Assembly (NCBI RefSeq): GCF_001747405.1
Contig: NZ_CP017305.1
Span: 390,001 to 454,000 of the forward strand
Reading direction: 5' to 3'
Origin: Chlorobaculum limnaeum
GTDB taxonomy: Bacteria; Bacteroidota; Chlorobiia; Chlorobiales; Chlorobiaceae
Length of the DNA: 64,000 nt
In this document: positions 52,213-62,323 of the stretch, in pieces
How the letters are laid out: every line of letters starts with the position of its first letter
Position numbering within the stretch: position 1 is the first letter of the stretch
Translations under genes and position numbers: made by a program
The notes under the pieces: model-generated
The model's input: the letters and a program-made list of their open reading frames with translations, nothing else
What the model was told of the DNA's origin: nothing
Database searches by the model: none

Positions 52213-52734
52213 ATGAGCTATCCTTTAAGAAAACCGGTACATTTGAGAGTCAGCGCCCTGTGCGTTCAGGATGGCCATGCGCTCTTCGTCGAGCACCGGA
52301 GCTTCGCGCCGGACGATCCGGCCATGCCCGAAAGTTACTGGATTCTGCCGGGAGGGGTGGTCGAGCGAGGTGAAACCCTCGAAGATGCGGTCAGGCGAGA
52401 GGTGATGGAAGAGACCGGCCTGGCGTGCGACGTTCGCGGGATGGTGTTCGTCAAGGAGCTGCTCTGGCCCCATCCGGGATTACAAGGGCAGGGTGAACGG
52501 CACCACTCGGTCTCGCTCGGATTTCACTGCGAAGTGACCGGCGGCCACCTCGTTACGGGCCGAGACCCTGAGCTTCCCGACGACCGGCAAATGATCCTCG
52601 AAACCCGCTGGCTGCCGCTCGCGGAGCTGTCCCGCTATCGCCTCTATCCTCCTTTCCTCTACGAATTTATTGACACCGGCCTCCGACGTGGCTTCGACAC
52701 CCTCTGTCCGGAGTTCTTCGACTCGGTGATGTAA
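52213..52734 (+). CDS. Nudix hydrolase
   Basis: 173 aa from the ATG at 52213 (MSYPLRKPVHLRVSALCVQD). A complete Nudix box lies at about 49-71: GVVERGETLEDAVR followed by REVMEETGL, with the catalytic REVMEE glutamates. It hydrolyses nucleoside diphosphates linked to another group; the substrate cannot be told. It is a single gene followed by two inverted palindromic repeats. Confidence 0.93.
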   Translation: MSYPLRKPVHLRVSALCVQDGHALFVEHRSFAPDDPAMPESYWILPGGVVERGETLEDAVRREVMEETGLACDVRGMVFVKELLWPHPGLQGQGERHHSVSLGFHCEVTGGHLVTGRDPELPDDRQMILETRWLPLAELSRYRLYPPFLYEFIDTGLRRGFDTLCPEFFDSVM

Positions 52735-52754
52735 AATAGACAAGTGGAAAAAAG

Positions 52755-52781
52755 AGGGCAACCGCAAGGGATTGCCCCTAC
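52755..52781. repeat. GTAGGGGC palindromic repeat, copy 4
   Basis: AGGGCAACCGCAAGGGATTG followed by CCCCTAC, in inverted orientation relative to the copy at 52806. The pair sits between the convergent Nudix and DUF1207 genes, where it may serve as a two-way terminator. Confidence 0.75.
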
Positions 52782-52805
52782 AACAGACCAGGTGCCGGTG
52801 TTTTC

Positions 52806-52833
52806 GTAGGGGCGAACCTGCGTGTTCGCCCTT
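52806..52833. repeat. GTAGGGGC palindromic repeat, copy 5
   Basis: GTAGGGGCGAACCTGCGTGT followed by TCGCCCTT, the best-formed copy in the window, ending in a T-run. Confidence 0.75.
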
Positions 52834-52845
52834 TTCCACATCATC

Positions 52846-53718
52846 TCACAAATCAACGATCATGCCAAGCGTCGTAAAGCTTTCCGGCTTGTAGAAGTAC
52901 ATGCCGTGGCGGTTCATGCCGGAGAAGTAGTTGGCGGCGATCCTGACGTTTTCGAGGCCGATCGAAGTCAGGCGCATTCCCGCTTGCAGGTTCCAGGTGC
53001 CGCGATAGCCGTCGGTTTTGGCTTCATCCCGCTGCCATATTGGAAGCAGCTTGAAGTCGGCGGCCACGTAGGCGTTGTACGGCAAGCCGATCTCCGCGCC
53101 CGCCTGGAAGGAGCTGGGGCTGATCTCGTCCGGCAACGTGTTGTACATGTACTGGTAGCCCAGATAGACGCGGCGGCCCGGCGCGGAGAGCGCGCCCGTC
53201 ACGTTGACGAACTCGCGGCTGTAGGTGAAGGGAATATCGAATGGGGAGTCGCCGATGATCCAGTCGCCGTTGTCATCGGTATGGCCATCCTCGAAATGGG
53301 CCGAGATGTGGCTCAGGCGAACCCGCACGCTCGCTTCGTCGAAGGGCAGCGGGCTCTCCTTGATCTCGCGCCGGAAGGTGGTGTTGATGCCGAACATGTA
53401 GTCGATGCAGTCCACCGGAAACTTGAAGTTGCTGGTGCGGTTCAGGAGCGACCAGGTGGCGAAGTCGATGCCGACGGCGAAGGTTTTGCTGTCGTTCTGG
53501 TAGAGGTCAGCCGAGGTGCCGATGTCGAGCTGGAGCTTTTTTTCGCCGAGCATCGGCATGACGGCGATTCGCGGCTCCATCGGGTCGGCGAGCAGCGGAT
53601 CGAAGAGCGTGTCAAAGGTCGGCTTGATCGCCGATTCGGCCATTGCCGTGCTGGCCGGGGCCGAAATGCAGAGCGCCGAGAGCATCGTGGCAGTCAGAAT
53701 GGAGGTGCGTTTTTTCAT
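52846..53718 (-). CDS. DUF1207-family outer-membrane protein
   Basis: 290 aa from the ATG at 53718 (MKKRTSILTATMLSALCISA, cleavage near AMA-ESA). The start of the mature part, DPLLADPMEPRIAVMPML, is the typical DUF1207 opening, followed by beta-rich segments (VRVRLSHISAHFEDGHTDDN, RRVYLGYQYMYNTLP, MRLTSIGLENVRIAANYFSG). It is likely a beta-barrel or barrel-associated protein of unknown role. It lies 56 bp after pyrB. Confidence 0.8.
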   Translation of the reverse strand: MKKRTSILTATMLSALCISAPASTAMAESAIKPTFDTLFDPLLADPMEPRIAVMPMLGEKKLQLDIGTSADLYQNDSKTFAVGIDFATWSLLNRTSNFKFPVDCIDYMFGINTTFRREIKESPLPFDEASVRVRLSHISAHFEDGHTDDNGDWIIGDSPFDIPFTYSREFVNVTGALSAPGRRVYLGYQYMYNTLPDEISPSSFQAGAEIGLPYNAYVAADFKLLPIWQRDEAKTDGYRGTWNLQAGMRLTSIGLENVRIAANYFSGMNRHGMYFYKPESFTTLGMIVDL

Positions 53719-53774
53719 GGCGTTTGGTTCTTGATCGATGAGTGTCTGTAAAAAAATATGGCTTTCGCTCCGGG

Positions 53775-54701
53775 TCATCTGGCCAGCAGGCGATGCAGCA
53801 CGGCCATGCGTACGGCAACGCCGTTGGTGACCTGCTCCATCAGCATGCTGCTCGAATAGCCCGGTGGCTGGATGCGGTCGGCCACGAGATTCGAGATTTC
53901 GATTTCGCGATTGATCGGCCCCGGATGCAGCACCGGCAGGAGCCGCTTCAGGCGGTCGAGCTTTTCGTCGGTCAGGCCGTAGCGCGCCGAGTACTCTTCG
54001 AGCGACGGAATGAAGCCGCCGGTTGCGCGTTCGAGCTGGAGGCGGAGTACGATGGCCGCGTCGGCCCAGGCGAGCGCTTCGTCGATGCCGGTGAAGACCT
54101 GCACGCCAAGCTGGTCGATGCGCCCCGGCAGGAGCGTCGTGGGAGCGCAGACGGCGATCTCCGCGCCGAGCGTCTTCAGGCCGATGATGTTCGACCGCGC
54201 CACGCGGCTGTGCAGGATGTCGCCGAGGATCATGATCTTCAGCCCCTCGATTCGCCCGAAATATTCGCGGAGCGTGAGGATGTCGAGCAGTGCCTGCGTG
54301 GGATGCTCGTGCGTGCCGTCGCCCGCGTTGACGACGGGCCGGTCGGTGATCGAAGCCACGAAATCCGCCGCGCCCGATGACGGGTGGCGGAGCACGAAGG
54401 CGTCCACCTTCATCGCTTCGAGGTTCCGGATGGTGTCCGACAGGGTTTCGCCCTTGCTGATGCTGCTCGACGCCGCCGTGAAGCTCAGCGTGCTCGCGCC
54501 GAGATGCCTCGCGGCAAGTTCGAACGAAAAGCGGGTGCGGGTGGAATTTTCAAAGAAAACGAGCGCGACGCGCCGGTTGGCAAGCACCGGGTCGAAGATT
54601 TCCGGCTCCCTGTTGAGGCCCTCCCTGTAACCGGCGGCAAGGTCGAGAAGATCGTGCAGCGTGCTGGCTGGCAGCCCGTATAAACCCGTGAGGTGATTCA
54701 A
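53775..54701 (-). CDS. pyrB: Aspartate carbamoyltransferase catalytic subunit
   Basis: 308 aa. It condenses carbamoyl phosphate and aspartate in pyrimidine synthesis. Motifs: VFFENSTRTRFSFELAARHL (carbamoyl phosphate site, about 49-68), SISKGETLSDTIRNLEA, LRHPSSGAADF, NAGDGTHEHPTQALLD, VLRLQLER and LPVLHPGPINREIEI. The start appears to be a TTG at 54701; no ATG lies before the conserved core. No pyrI regulatory gene is adjacent. Confidence 0.95.
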   Translation of the reverse strand: MNHLTGLYGLPASTLHDLLDLAAGYREGLNREPEIFDPVLANRRVALVFFENSTRTRFSFELAARHLGASTLSFTAASSSISKGETLSDTIRNLEAMKVDAFVLRHPSSGAADFVASITDRPVVNAGDGTHEHPTQALLDILTLREYFGRIEGLKIMILGDILHSRVARSNIIGLKTLGAEIAVCAPTTLLPGRIDQLGVQVFTGIDEALAWADAAIVLRLQLERATGGFIPSLEEYSARYGLTDEKLDRLKRLLPVLHPGPINREIEISNLVADRIQPPGYSSSMLMEQVTNGVAVRMAVLHRLLAR

Positions 54702-54863
54702 TACTGCAAAAAAAGTTAAGTGATGGTTGTGCTCTGCGAAATTAAGAAAATTTTAACGATCATTCACCACCGCTCGAAACGCCGCAAAGGAACTGTTTTC
54801 ACCCGATTCGGGTAAGTGGTGTCGAAAGTTCGTTTATCTGTCAATGACTGCCAGAGGAAGTAC

Positions 54864-55205
54864 ATGCACGAAATGTCCATCGCGATGTCGGTGATCGAAG
54901 CCGTGGTTGACAAGGCCCGCCAGGAGGGCGGTGGCAAAGTTACCGGCATTGAACTGGTCGTGGGGCGACTGGCGGGCGTGCAGACGGAGTCGCTGCGGTT
55001 CTGCTTCGATGCCGCCACGCGCGACACGCTTGCCGAAGGAGCCGAACTGACGATCGAAGAGCGCGAGGGTCAAGGCCGCTGCGAAGCGTGCGGCGCGGAG
55101 TTCCCGGTGTCGAGCTTTTACGCGAAGTGCCCGTCATGCGGAGAGTTCCGGGTGAAGATCGAATCCGGCGAGGAGCTTTCGGTGCGCTCGTTCACGATGG
55201 AGTGA
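54864..55205 (+). CDS. hypA: Hydrogenase nickel incorporation protein HypA
   Basis: 113 aa from the ATG at 54864 with GAGG about 7 nt upstream. The N-terminal MHEMSIA (His2 binds Ni) and the zinc site CEACG...CPSCG (about 74-92) are diagnostic. It works with HypB to insert nickel into [NiFe] hydrogenase. First gene of the hyp cluster, divergent from pyrB. Confidence 0.96.
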   Translation: MHEMSIAMSVIEAVVDKARQEGGGKVTGIELVVGRLAGVQTESLRFCFDAATRDTLAEGAELTIEEREGQGRCEACGAEFPVSSFYAKCPSCGEFRVKIESGEELSVRSFTME

Positions 55206-55210
55206 TGGGT

Positions 55211-55250
55211 GGACGGATCGCTCGTATCAGACTGATTCGTCGGATCGATG
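55211..55250. repeat. GGATCG-rich repeat
   Basis: GACGGATCGCTCGTATCAGA followed by CTGATTCGTCGGATCGATG, related to 29108-29151, directly after hypA. Confidence 0.5.
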
Positions 55251-55388
55251 TTATTGTAACGGCTATTAAAGCACTTAAACAATTGCCCCGGACTTCAGTC
55301 CGGGGTATGCGGATAAAACAAAATAAATCAGGGCTTTAGCCCAATATCTTACAACGGCGTCGATTGCGATTTTTTTGTTGCCGGAATA
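55251..55388. repeat. CCCCGGACT-type dispersed element, copy B
   Basis: CCCCGGACTTCAGTCCGGGG (55286-55305) is a perfect 9-bp stem; GGGCTTTAGCCC (55331-55342) is a second palindrome; ACGGCGTCGATTGCGATTTT follows. Colinear with copy A at 32920-33060. It separates hypA from hypB. Confidence 0.8.
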
Positions 55389-55427
55389 AATAAGAGTAAT
55401 TACCAGATTCAACGGGAGTAAAACAGT

Positions 55428-56258
55428 ATGTGCGATACCTGCGGTTGTTCGGGCGATGGCGGCGCGGTGCTGCGCAAGCCGGGCGTGAAGGAGTATCACG
55501 TTCATGTCGGCGATGAGGGCGGCCATCATCACCATCACGAGCATGACCATGGTCACGACCACCATCATGAGCACGGTCACGATCATCACCACCACCACGG
55601 CGAGGCTCGCAAGGTGCAGGTCGAAGAGGATGTGCTGTTGCAGAACAACATGCTCGCCGAGCGCAATCGCGGCCGGTTCGAGGCGCGGCGCGTGCTGGCG
55701 CTGAACTTCCTCAGCTCTCCCGGATCGGGAAAGACCTCGATTCTCGAAAAGACCATCCCGGCGCTGCTGGAGCAGTGCCCCGTCACGGTGATCGAGGGCG
55801 ACCAGCAGACCACCAACGACGCCGACCGCATCGACGCGCTCGGCGTGCCGGTGATCCAGGTCAACACCGGCACCGGCTGCCACCTCGACGCGCAGATGGT
55901 GCAACGCGCCGTGCGTGAACTCGATCCGCCGGAGCGCTCGCTGCTCTGCATCGAGAATGTGGGCAACCTGGTCTGCCCGGCGCTCTTCGACCTCGGCGAG
56001 GCGGCCAAGGTTGTGGTCATCAGCACCACCGAGGGCGAGGACAAACCCATCAAATATCCCACGATGTTCCATCACGCGGATGTCGTGCTGCTCAACAAGA
56101 TCGACCTGTTGCCGCATCTCGATTTCGACGCGGCCAAATGCCGCGACTACGCCATGCAGGTCAACCACCACCTCGAATGGATCGAGCTTTCCGCCAAGAC
56201 CGGCGAGGGGTTCGACCAGTGGATCGCATGGCTGACGGCAAAGCTGACGGCGCTCTGA
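55428..56258 (+). CDS. hypB: Hydrogenase nickel incorporation GTPase HypB
   Basis: 276 aa. The N-terminal MCDTCGCSG (CxxCGC nickel site) is followed by a His-rich stretch (about 32-58) for nickel storage, then the GTPase: P-loop LSSPGSGKTSI (about 94-104), EGDQQTTNDADRI, NTGTGCHLDA, IENVGNLVCPALFDLGE, NKIDLLP. It delivers nickel with HypA. GGGAG lies about 10 nt upstream of the ATG. Confidence 0.97.
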   Translation: MCDTCGCSGDGGAVLRKPGVKEYHVHVGDEGGHHHHHEHDHGHDHHHEHGHDHHHHHGEARKVQVEEDVLLQNNMLAERNRGRFEARRVLALNFLSSPGSGKTSILEKTIPALLEQCPVTVIEGDQQTTNDADRIDALGVPVIQVNTGTGCHLDAQMVQRAVRELDPPERSLLCIENVGNLVCPALFDLGEAAKVVVISTTEGEDKPIKYPTMFHHADVVLLNKIDLLPHLDFDAAKCRDYAMQVNHHLEWIELSAKTGEGFDQWIAWLTAKLTAL

Positions 56259-58555
56259 GCGGTTCGTCCCGACGTGACCGCCGCCGGATCGAAGTTGGCG
56301 GCATCGTGCAGGGGGTGGGATTCCGCCCCTTCGCGTGGCGGCTCGCCGGTCGGCTCGCACTCGACGGATTTGTTCGCAACACCGGCTCCGGCGTGGTGAT
56401 CGAGGTCGAGGGATTGCCGGAGTCACTCGACAGGTTCGAGGCCGCTCTCTGCGACGAAGCGCCGCCGCTGGCCCGCATCGATTCACTCGTCCGCCAGCAG
56501 ATCGCGACCGTCGATGCCGAACCGGGATTCGTCATTCTCGAATCGTCCGGTGGCGAAGCGATGCAGACGCTCATTTCGCCCGATATCGCCACCTGCCCGG
56601 CGTGCCTGGCCGACATCGCAGACCCCGCCGGACGGCGCTATCGCTACGCCTTCACCAACTGCACCGACTGCGGCCCGCGCTACACCATCGTCGAGGCCGT
56701 CCCCTACGACCGCCCCTTCACCACGATGAAAGGCTTTGAGCTTTGCGCCGATTGCCAGCGAGAGTACGACGACCCCGCCGACCGCCGCTTCCACGCCCAG
56801 CCCAACGCCTGCCCAGCCTGCGGGCCGAAGCTCGAACTGCGCGATGCGGGCGCCGTCCATCTGCCGGTAGCCGACGAGATTTCGGCGGCTGGCGAGATGC
56901 TGTCGGACGGGAAGATTCTCGCCATCAAGGGAATCGGCGGCTTTCATCTCGCCGTCGATGCCTCGAACGAGGAGGCCGTTCAACGCCTCCGAACTTGCAA
57001 GGGGCGCGAGGAGAAGCCGTTCGCGGTGATGGTGCGTGATCTCGCCGCCGCCCGTGCGCTGTGCGAGATCGGCGCGGATGAAGAGGCCGCGCTCGCCTCG
57101 CCGCAAGCACCCATCGTGCTGCTTCGCAAACGCGCCGATCTGCCGCTCGCCGCGTCCATCGCGCCGGGCAATGACCGGCTTGGCGTGATGCTGCCTTACT
57201 CGCCGCTGCATTTTTTGCTCATGCGCGAAGGGCCGGAGGTGCTTGTCATGACGAGCGCCAACTTCAGCGAGGAGCCGCTTGTCGCCGACAACGCCGAGGC
57301 GCTCGAACGGCTGGCGGGCATCGCCGATGCGTTCCTCATGCACGACCGCCCCATCGCCCGGCGCTGCGACGACTCGGTGGTTGTCCATTTCGCCAGAAAA
57401 GTACGCATGGTGCGCCGCAGTCGTGGTTACGCGCCCGCGCCGATCAGGCTCGCCGAAAGCGGCCCGCCGGTGCTCGGCGCGGGCGGCGAGCTGAAGAACG
57501 CGCTCTGCCTCGTGAAGGGCGGTGAAGCGTTCATGAGCCAGCACATCGGCGACATGAAGAACTACGAAGCGTACCGCCACTTCGACGAGGTGGCCGCGCA
57601 CATGCAGCGTATCTTCAAAGCGGAGGCGGAGCTGCTTGTGCACGACCTGCACCCCGCCTACATGACCACGCGCTGGGCGCTGGAGCAGGGGAGGCCGACG
57701 CTCGGCGTGCAGCATCACCACGCGCATCTCGCCTCGTGCCTTGCCGAACATCGCTGCGAAGGCCCGGCCATCGGCCTCATCCTCGACGGCGTCGGTTACG
57801 GCACCGACGGCACCGCATGGGGCGGCGAAGTGCTGGTTGGCAATGCCACCGGAGTCGTCCGCTTCGCCTCGCTGGAGCCGATGCCGCTGCCCGGCGGCGA
57901 CGCGGCTGTCCGCCAAATCTGGCGAACGGCGCTCGGCTGGCTCCACCGGAGCGGCGTGTCGCCGGAGGGGCTGGAGTGCTTCCGCCAGCCGCAGGCAGCG
58001 CAGGTACTCGAACTGCTCGACAAAGGAGTTGGTACTGCGGAAAGCTCCGGCTGCGGACGCCTCTTCGACGCCGTGGCCTCCATCTGCGGCTTGCGTCACG
58101 AAGCGCACTACGAAGGTCAGGCGGCCATCGAGCTGATGCAGGCCGCAGGCGGACGGCTGGCTGACGCGGGCTACAGCTTCGGCTTCGAGCGGCGGCACGG
58201 GCGCCGGGTGATGCTCATCTCGCCCATGCTCCGCGAAATCGCCGCCGCCGTCCGCGCAGGCGCAGGAGCCGGGGAGGTCGCCCAACGTTTCCACCGCACG
58301 CTCGTCGGAATGCTCGCAGAGGTTGCAAGCATGGCCAGTCACGAAACCGGCCTGAAAACCGTAGCCCTCAGCGGCGGCGTCTTCCAGAACCAGCTCCTCA
58401 CCGAAGCCCTCGCCCACGATCTCGAAAGCAACGGCTACAAAGTGCTCATGCACCAGCAAGTACCCACCAACGACGGCAGCCTAAGCCTCGGCCAGGCCGC
58501 GATCGGGCGGGAGTTTTTGCGAGGAAACTACCGGGGCGTTGATGCAGTGGACTGA
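56228..58555 (+). CDS. hypF: Carbamoyltransferase HypF
   Basis: 775 aa from the ATG at 56228, overlapping hypB by 31 bp. Domain order: acylphosphatase (GGIVQGVGFRPFAWRLA, about 24-40), two zinc fingers (CPACLADIADP, CTDCGPRY, CADCQREYDDP, CPACGPKL), YrdC-like (LAIKGIGGFHLAVDA), and Kae1-like (LGVQHHHAHLASCLAE, GVGYGTDGTAWGGE, ALSGGVFQNQLL). It makes the CN ligand precursor of [NiFe] hydrogenase from carbamoyl phosphate, on HypE. The last codons GTG GAC TGA (residues Val-Asp) are a GTGGAC repeat. Confidence 0.96.
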   Translation: MADGKADGALSGSSRRDRRRIEVGGIVQGVGFRPFAWRLAGRLALDGFVRNTGSGVVIEVEGLPESLDRFEAALCDEAPPLARIDSLVRQQIATVDAEPGFVILESSGGEAMQTLISPDIATCPACLADIADPAGRRYRYAFTNCTDCGPRYTIVEAVPYDRPFTTMKGFELCADCQREYDDPADRRFHAQPNACPACGPKLELRDAGAVHLPVADEISAAGEMLSDGKILAIKGIGGFHLAVDASNEEAVQRLRTCKGREEKPFAVMVRDLAAARALCEIGADEEAALASPQAPIVLLRKRADLPLAASIAPGNDRLGVMLPYSPLHFLLMREGPEVLVMTSANFSEEPLVADNAEALERLAGIADAFLMHDRPIARRCDDSVVVHFARKVRMVRRSRGYAPAPIRLAESGPPVLGAGGELKNALCLVKGGEAFMSQHIGDMKNYEAYRHFDEVAAHMQRIFKAEAELLVHDLHPAYMTTRWALEQGRPTLGVQHHHAHLASCLAEHRCEGPAIGLILDGVGYGTDGTAWGGEVLVGNATGVVRFASLEPMPLPGGDAAVRQIWRTALGWLHRSGVSPEGLECFRQPQAAQVLELLDKGVGTAESSGCGRLFDAVASICGLRHEAHYEGQAAIELMQAAGGRLADAGYSFGFERRHGRRVMLISPMLREIAAAVRAGAGAGEVAQRFHRTLVGMLAEVASMASHETGLKTVALSGGVFQNQLLTEALAHDLESNGYKVLMHQQVPTNDGSLSLGQAAIGREFLRGNYRGVDAVD

Positions 58556-58666
58556 CATGGACGTTGTGGACTTGGTGGATACCATGGACAGGAACCCGAG
58601 CAAGAAAAACCTTTCCGCGCTTCTTCTTACATTGTCCACAAAGTCCACTGCGTCCACAATGTCCAC
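58547..58666. repeat. GTGGAC repeat, copy f (hairpin over the hypF stop)
   Basis: GTGGACTGACATGGACGTTG... units begin inside the last codons of hypF; GTCCACAAAGTCCACTGCGT... units form the second arm. It separates hypF from hypC. Confidence 0.8.
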
Positions 58667-58711
58667 TTTTGCAACAGACCCGCTTGTTAACCTGAAACTA
58701 CCATTGATACC

Positions 58712-58978
58712 ATGTGCCTCGCCATACCCGGAAAAGTCATAGAAATCCGCGAAGAGAACGGCCTGAAGATGGGCACGGTGGATATTAGCGGCGCTCTCAC
58801 CAAAGCGTGCCTCGAATATGTGCCGGAGATCGCCATCGGGCAGTACACCATTGTTCACGCCGGTTTCGCGCTCAAGATTATCGACGAGGAGGAGGCCGCC
58901 GAGAGCCTGAAGCTCTGGGATGAACTGATCAAAAGCGGCGCGTTCGATGTTGACGGCGAGCCTAACGATGACCGCTGA
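58712..58978 (+). CDS. hypC: Hydrogenase maturation chaperone HypC
   Basis: 88 aa. The N-terminal MCLAIPGKVIEI with the essential Cys2 is diagnostic of HypC/HupF. It carries the Fe(CN)2CO group with HypD to the hydrogenase large subunit. It lies 6 bp before hypD. Confidence 0.97.
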   Translation: MCLAIPGKVIEIREENGLKMGTVDISGALTKACLEYVPEIAIGQYTIVHAGFALKIIDEEEAAESLKLWDELIKSGAFDVDGEPNDDR

Positions 58979-58984
58979 CCGCCC

Positions 58985-60073
<1,089 letters not shown>

Positions 60074-60087
60074 TAAAGGTTGATGTT

Positions 60088-61203
60088 ATGGGAAAGAATA
60101 TTCTGACGAAAGAACTGCTGTTGAGGTCGGTGGAGGAATGGAATGCGGCACGGGAAGCATATCCAGATTTGAAGCCGGATTTCCGTGGGGTAGATCTCAG
60201 TTGGCTATATCTTCGCGATGCAAACCTTCAAGATGCAAATCTTCAAAATGCAAATCTCAGCGGCTCGTATCTCAGCCGGGCAAACCTCAAGGGGGCATAT
60301 CTAAGAGGGGCAAACCTCAGTATGGCAATCCTTAACAATGCGTGTCTTCGTAAAGCAAACCTTCTTCAGGCAGACTTAACCGACTCAAACTTCAGAGGGT
60401 CAGATCTTTTCAGTGTAACGTTTACATTAGCAACCCTCAGCCGCACAAATCTTGTCAACACAATCCTCTGTGACGCAGATCTTATTCGTGCAAATCTTAT
60501 GGAAGCCGCCCTCTATAAGGCTAATCTCTCTTGGGCAAAAGTAGGTCGTACAATATTTAGCGACGTTGATCTCAGTTGTATTTTTGGGTTGGAAACTTTA
60601 AGGCACTATGGGCCATCAACTGTAGGTATCGACACGCTTTTTGCATCGAATGGCAAAATACCGGAAGTCTTTCTACGTGGTTGCGGTGTGCCAGACCTTT
60701 TCATCGAATACGTTCACTCACTAACAGCTAAGGCCTTTGATTATTACTCCTGCTTCATTAGTCATAGCACAGCGGATAAAGATTTCGCTGATCGTTTGCA
60801 TGCTGATCTCCAAGCTAAAGGAGTTCGGTGTTGGTATGCTCCAGAAGACATGAAAGCGGGTGAGCATGTCGATACTCAAATTGATCTTGGAATAAAAACC
60901 CATGAAAAGCTGCTCCTTGTACTTTCGGAAAGCAGTATCAACAGCAACTGGGTGAAACGGGAAATCACCAAAGCGTTCAAGCGTGAAGAAGCCGAAGGCA
61001 AACGGGTGCTGTTTCCTATCAGCCTTGTCGATTTCAGCAAAATCGAAGAGTGGGAGTTCGTTGACAGCAAGGGACGGGATTTGTCGGAAGAGATCAGGAA
61101 GTTTTACATCCCGAGTTTCAAAGGCTGGGAAAACGATAATTCTCTCTACACGACGGAGTTCGACAAGCTGCTGAAAGCGTTCAAGGACAAAAGCAAACAA
61201 TAA
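60088..61203 (+). CDS. Pentapeptide-repeat / TIR-domain protein
   Basis: 371 aa from the ATG at 60088 with AAAGG upstream; the open frame extends back through hypD but that is out of frame with hypD. Residues about 30-165 are pentapeptide repeats (A-N-L-x-x type: DANLQDANLQNANLSGSYLS), a right-handed beta-helix. From about 217 a TIR domain follows: YYSCFISHSTADKDFADRLH, GVRCWYAPEDMKAGEHVD, LLLVLSESSINSNWVKREI, where Glu292 aligns with the catalytic Glu of NAD-cleaving TIR domains (WVHKEI in SARM1). The gene is more AT-rich than the hyp genes around it, suggesting transfer. A defence or cell-death NADase is possible; no partner gene is adjacent. Confidence 0.9.
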   Translation: MGKNILTKELLLRSVEEWNAAREAYPDLKPDFRGVDLSWLYLRDANLQDANLQNANLSGSYLSRANLKGAYLRGANLSMAILNNACLRKANLLQADLTDSNFRGSDLFSVTFTLATLSRTNLVNTILCDADLIRANLMEAALYKANLSWAKVGRTIFSDVDLSCIFGLETLRHYGPSTVGIDTLFASNGKIPEVFLRGCGVPDLFIEYVHSLTAKAFDYYSCFISHSTADKDFADRLHADLQAKGVRCWYAPEDMKAGEHVDTQIDLGIKTHEKLLLVLSESSINSNWVKREITKAFKREEAEGKRVLFPISLVDFSKIEEWEFVDSKGRDLSEEIRKFYIPSFKGWENDNSLYTTEFDKLLKAFKDKSKQ

Positions 61204-61219
61204 CCGACACAATCCCCCA

Positions 61220-62263
61220 ATGACCATGCAACTGAGCTGCCCTTCGCCGATTCTTCAGCATGAAACCGTCCAGATGGCTCATGGCGCGGGCGGTCGCCTG
61301 TCGCAGGAGCTGACGGCGCGGGTGTTCATGCCGCACCTCGGCAATCCGGTGCTCGACCAGCTCGACGATCAGGCGCGGTTCGAGGCCGAGCCGGGGCGCA
61401 TCGCCTTCACCACCGACACCTACGTCGTTTCGCCGATCTTTTTCCCCGGCGGGAACATCGGCGAACTGGCGGTCAACGGTACGGTGAACGACCTCGCCGT
61501 CGGCGGCGCGGCGCCGCGCTACCTCAGCGCCGGGTTCGTGCTCGAAGAGGGGTTGCCGCTCGTCGACCTCGAACGGATCGTCGCAAGCATGGCCGAAGCG
61601 GCGCACAAGGCCGGAGTATTGATCGTCTGCGGCGACACGAAGGTGGTGCAGAAGGGGCAGTGCGACCGGATTTTCATCAACACCTCCGGCGTCGGCTTCA
61701 TCCCGCCGGGGCGCGACGTGTCGTGCCGCAATCTCCGGCCCGGCGACGCGGTGCTGCTCTCCGGCACCATCGGCGACCACGGCATGGCGGTCATGACCAC
61801 TCGCGAAGGTCTCTCATTCCAGAGCACAATCGCGAGCGACTCCGCCGCTCTGAACGGTCTCATCGCCGAAGTGCTTCAGGTCGCGCCGAACGTCCACGCC
61901 ATGCGCGACCCCACCCGGGGCGGCGTCGCGGCCACGCTCAACGAGCTGGCGACGTCATCATCGGTCGGCATCGAACTCGACGAAGCCGCGATTCCCGTAC
62001 GCGAAGAGGTGCGCGGAGCCGCCGAACTGCTCGGCATCGACCCGCTCACCGTCGCCAACGAAGGCAAGGTGCTGATCGTCGTTCCCGCTGCCGATGCCGA
62101 AGCGGCGCTGGCCACAATGCGGGCGCACGAGCACGGACGCGAGGCCGCCATCATCGGCAAAGTCACCGAAGAGCACCCCGGCATGGTGGTGATGCGCACC
62201 CCCTTCGGCAGCCGCCGCATTGTCGAAATGCCGCTGGGCGAGCAGTTGCCGCGGATTTGCTGA
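61220..62263 (+). CDS. hypE: Hydrogenase maturation protein HypE
   Basis: 347 aa. PurM-like ATPase: MAHGAGGRLSQELTARVF (about 19-36), TDTYVVSPIFFPGGNIGELA, GDTKVV, LSGTIGDHGMAVM, RDPTRGGVAATLNEL. The C-terminus is PRIC, with the Cys that is carbamoylated by HypF and dehydrated to thiocyanate. It completes the hypABFCDE set. It starts 16 bp after the TIR gene. Confidence 0.97.
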   Translation: MTMQLSCPSPILQHETVQMAHGAGGRLSQELTARVFMPHLGNPVLDQLDDQARFEAEPGRIAFTTDTYVVSPIFFPGGNIGELAVNGTVNDLAVGGAAPRYLSAGFVLEEGLPLVDLERIVASMAEAAHKAGVLIVCGDTKVVQKGQCDRIFINTSGVGFIPPGRDVSCRNLRPGDAVLLSGTIGDHGMAVMTTREGLSFQSTIASDSAALNGLIAEVLQVAPNVHAMRDPTRGGVAATLNELATSSSVGIELDEAAIPVREEVRGAAELLGIDPLTVANEGKVLIVVPAADAEAALATMRAHEHGREAAIIGKVTEEHPGMVVMRTPFGSRRIVEMPLGEQLPRIC

Positions 62264-62265
62264 GG

Positions 62266-62307
62266 GTGGACGACGTGGACTTGGTGGAAGCGGTGGACGG
62301 CGTGGAC
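62266..62307. repeat. GTGGAC repeat, copy g
   Basis: GTGGACGACGTGGACTTGGT followed by more GTGGA units at 9-bp spacing, starting 3 bp after the hypE stop. Only one arm is present; no GTCCAC arm follows. Confidence 0.75.
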
Positions 62308-62323
62308 AGGTGAGGATTGTATT

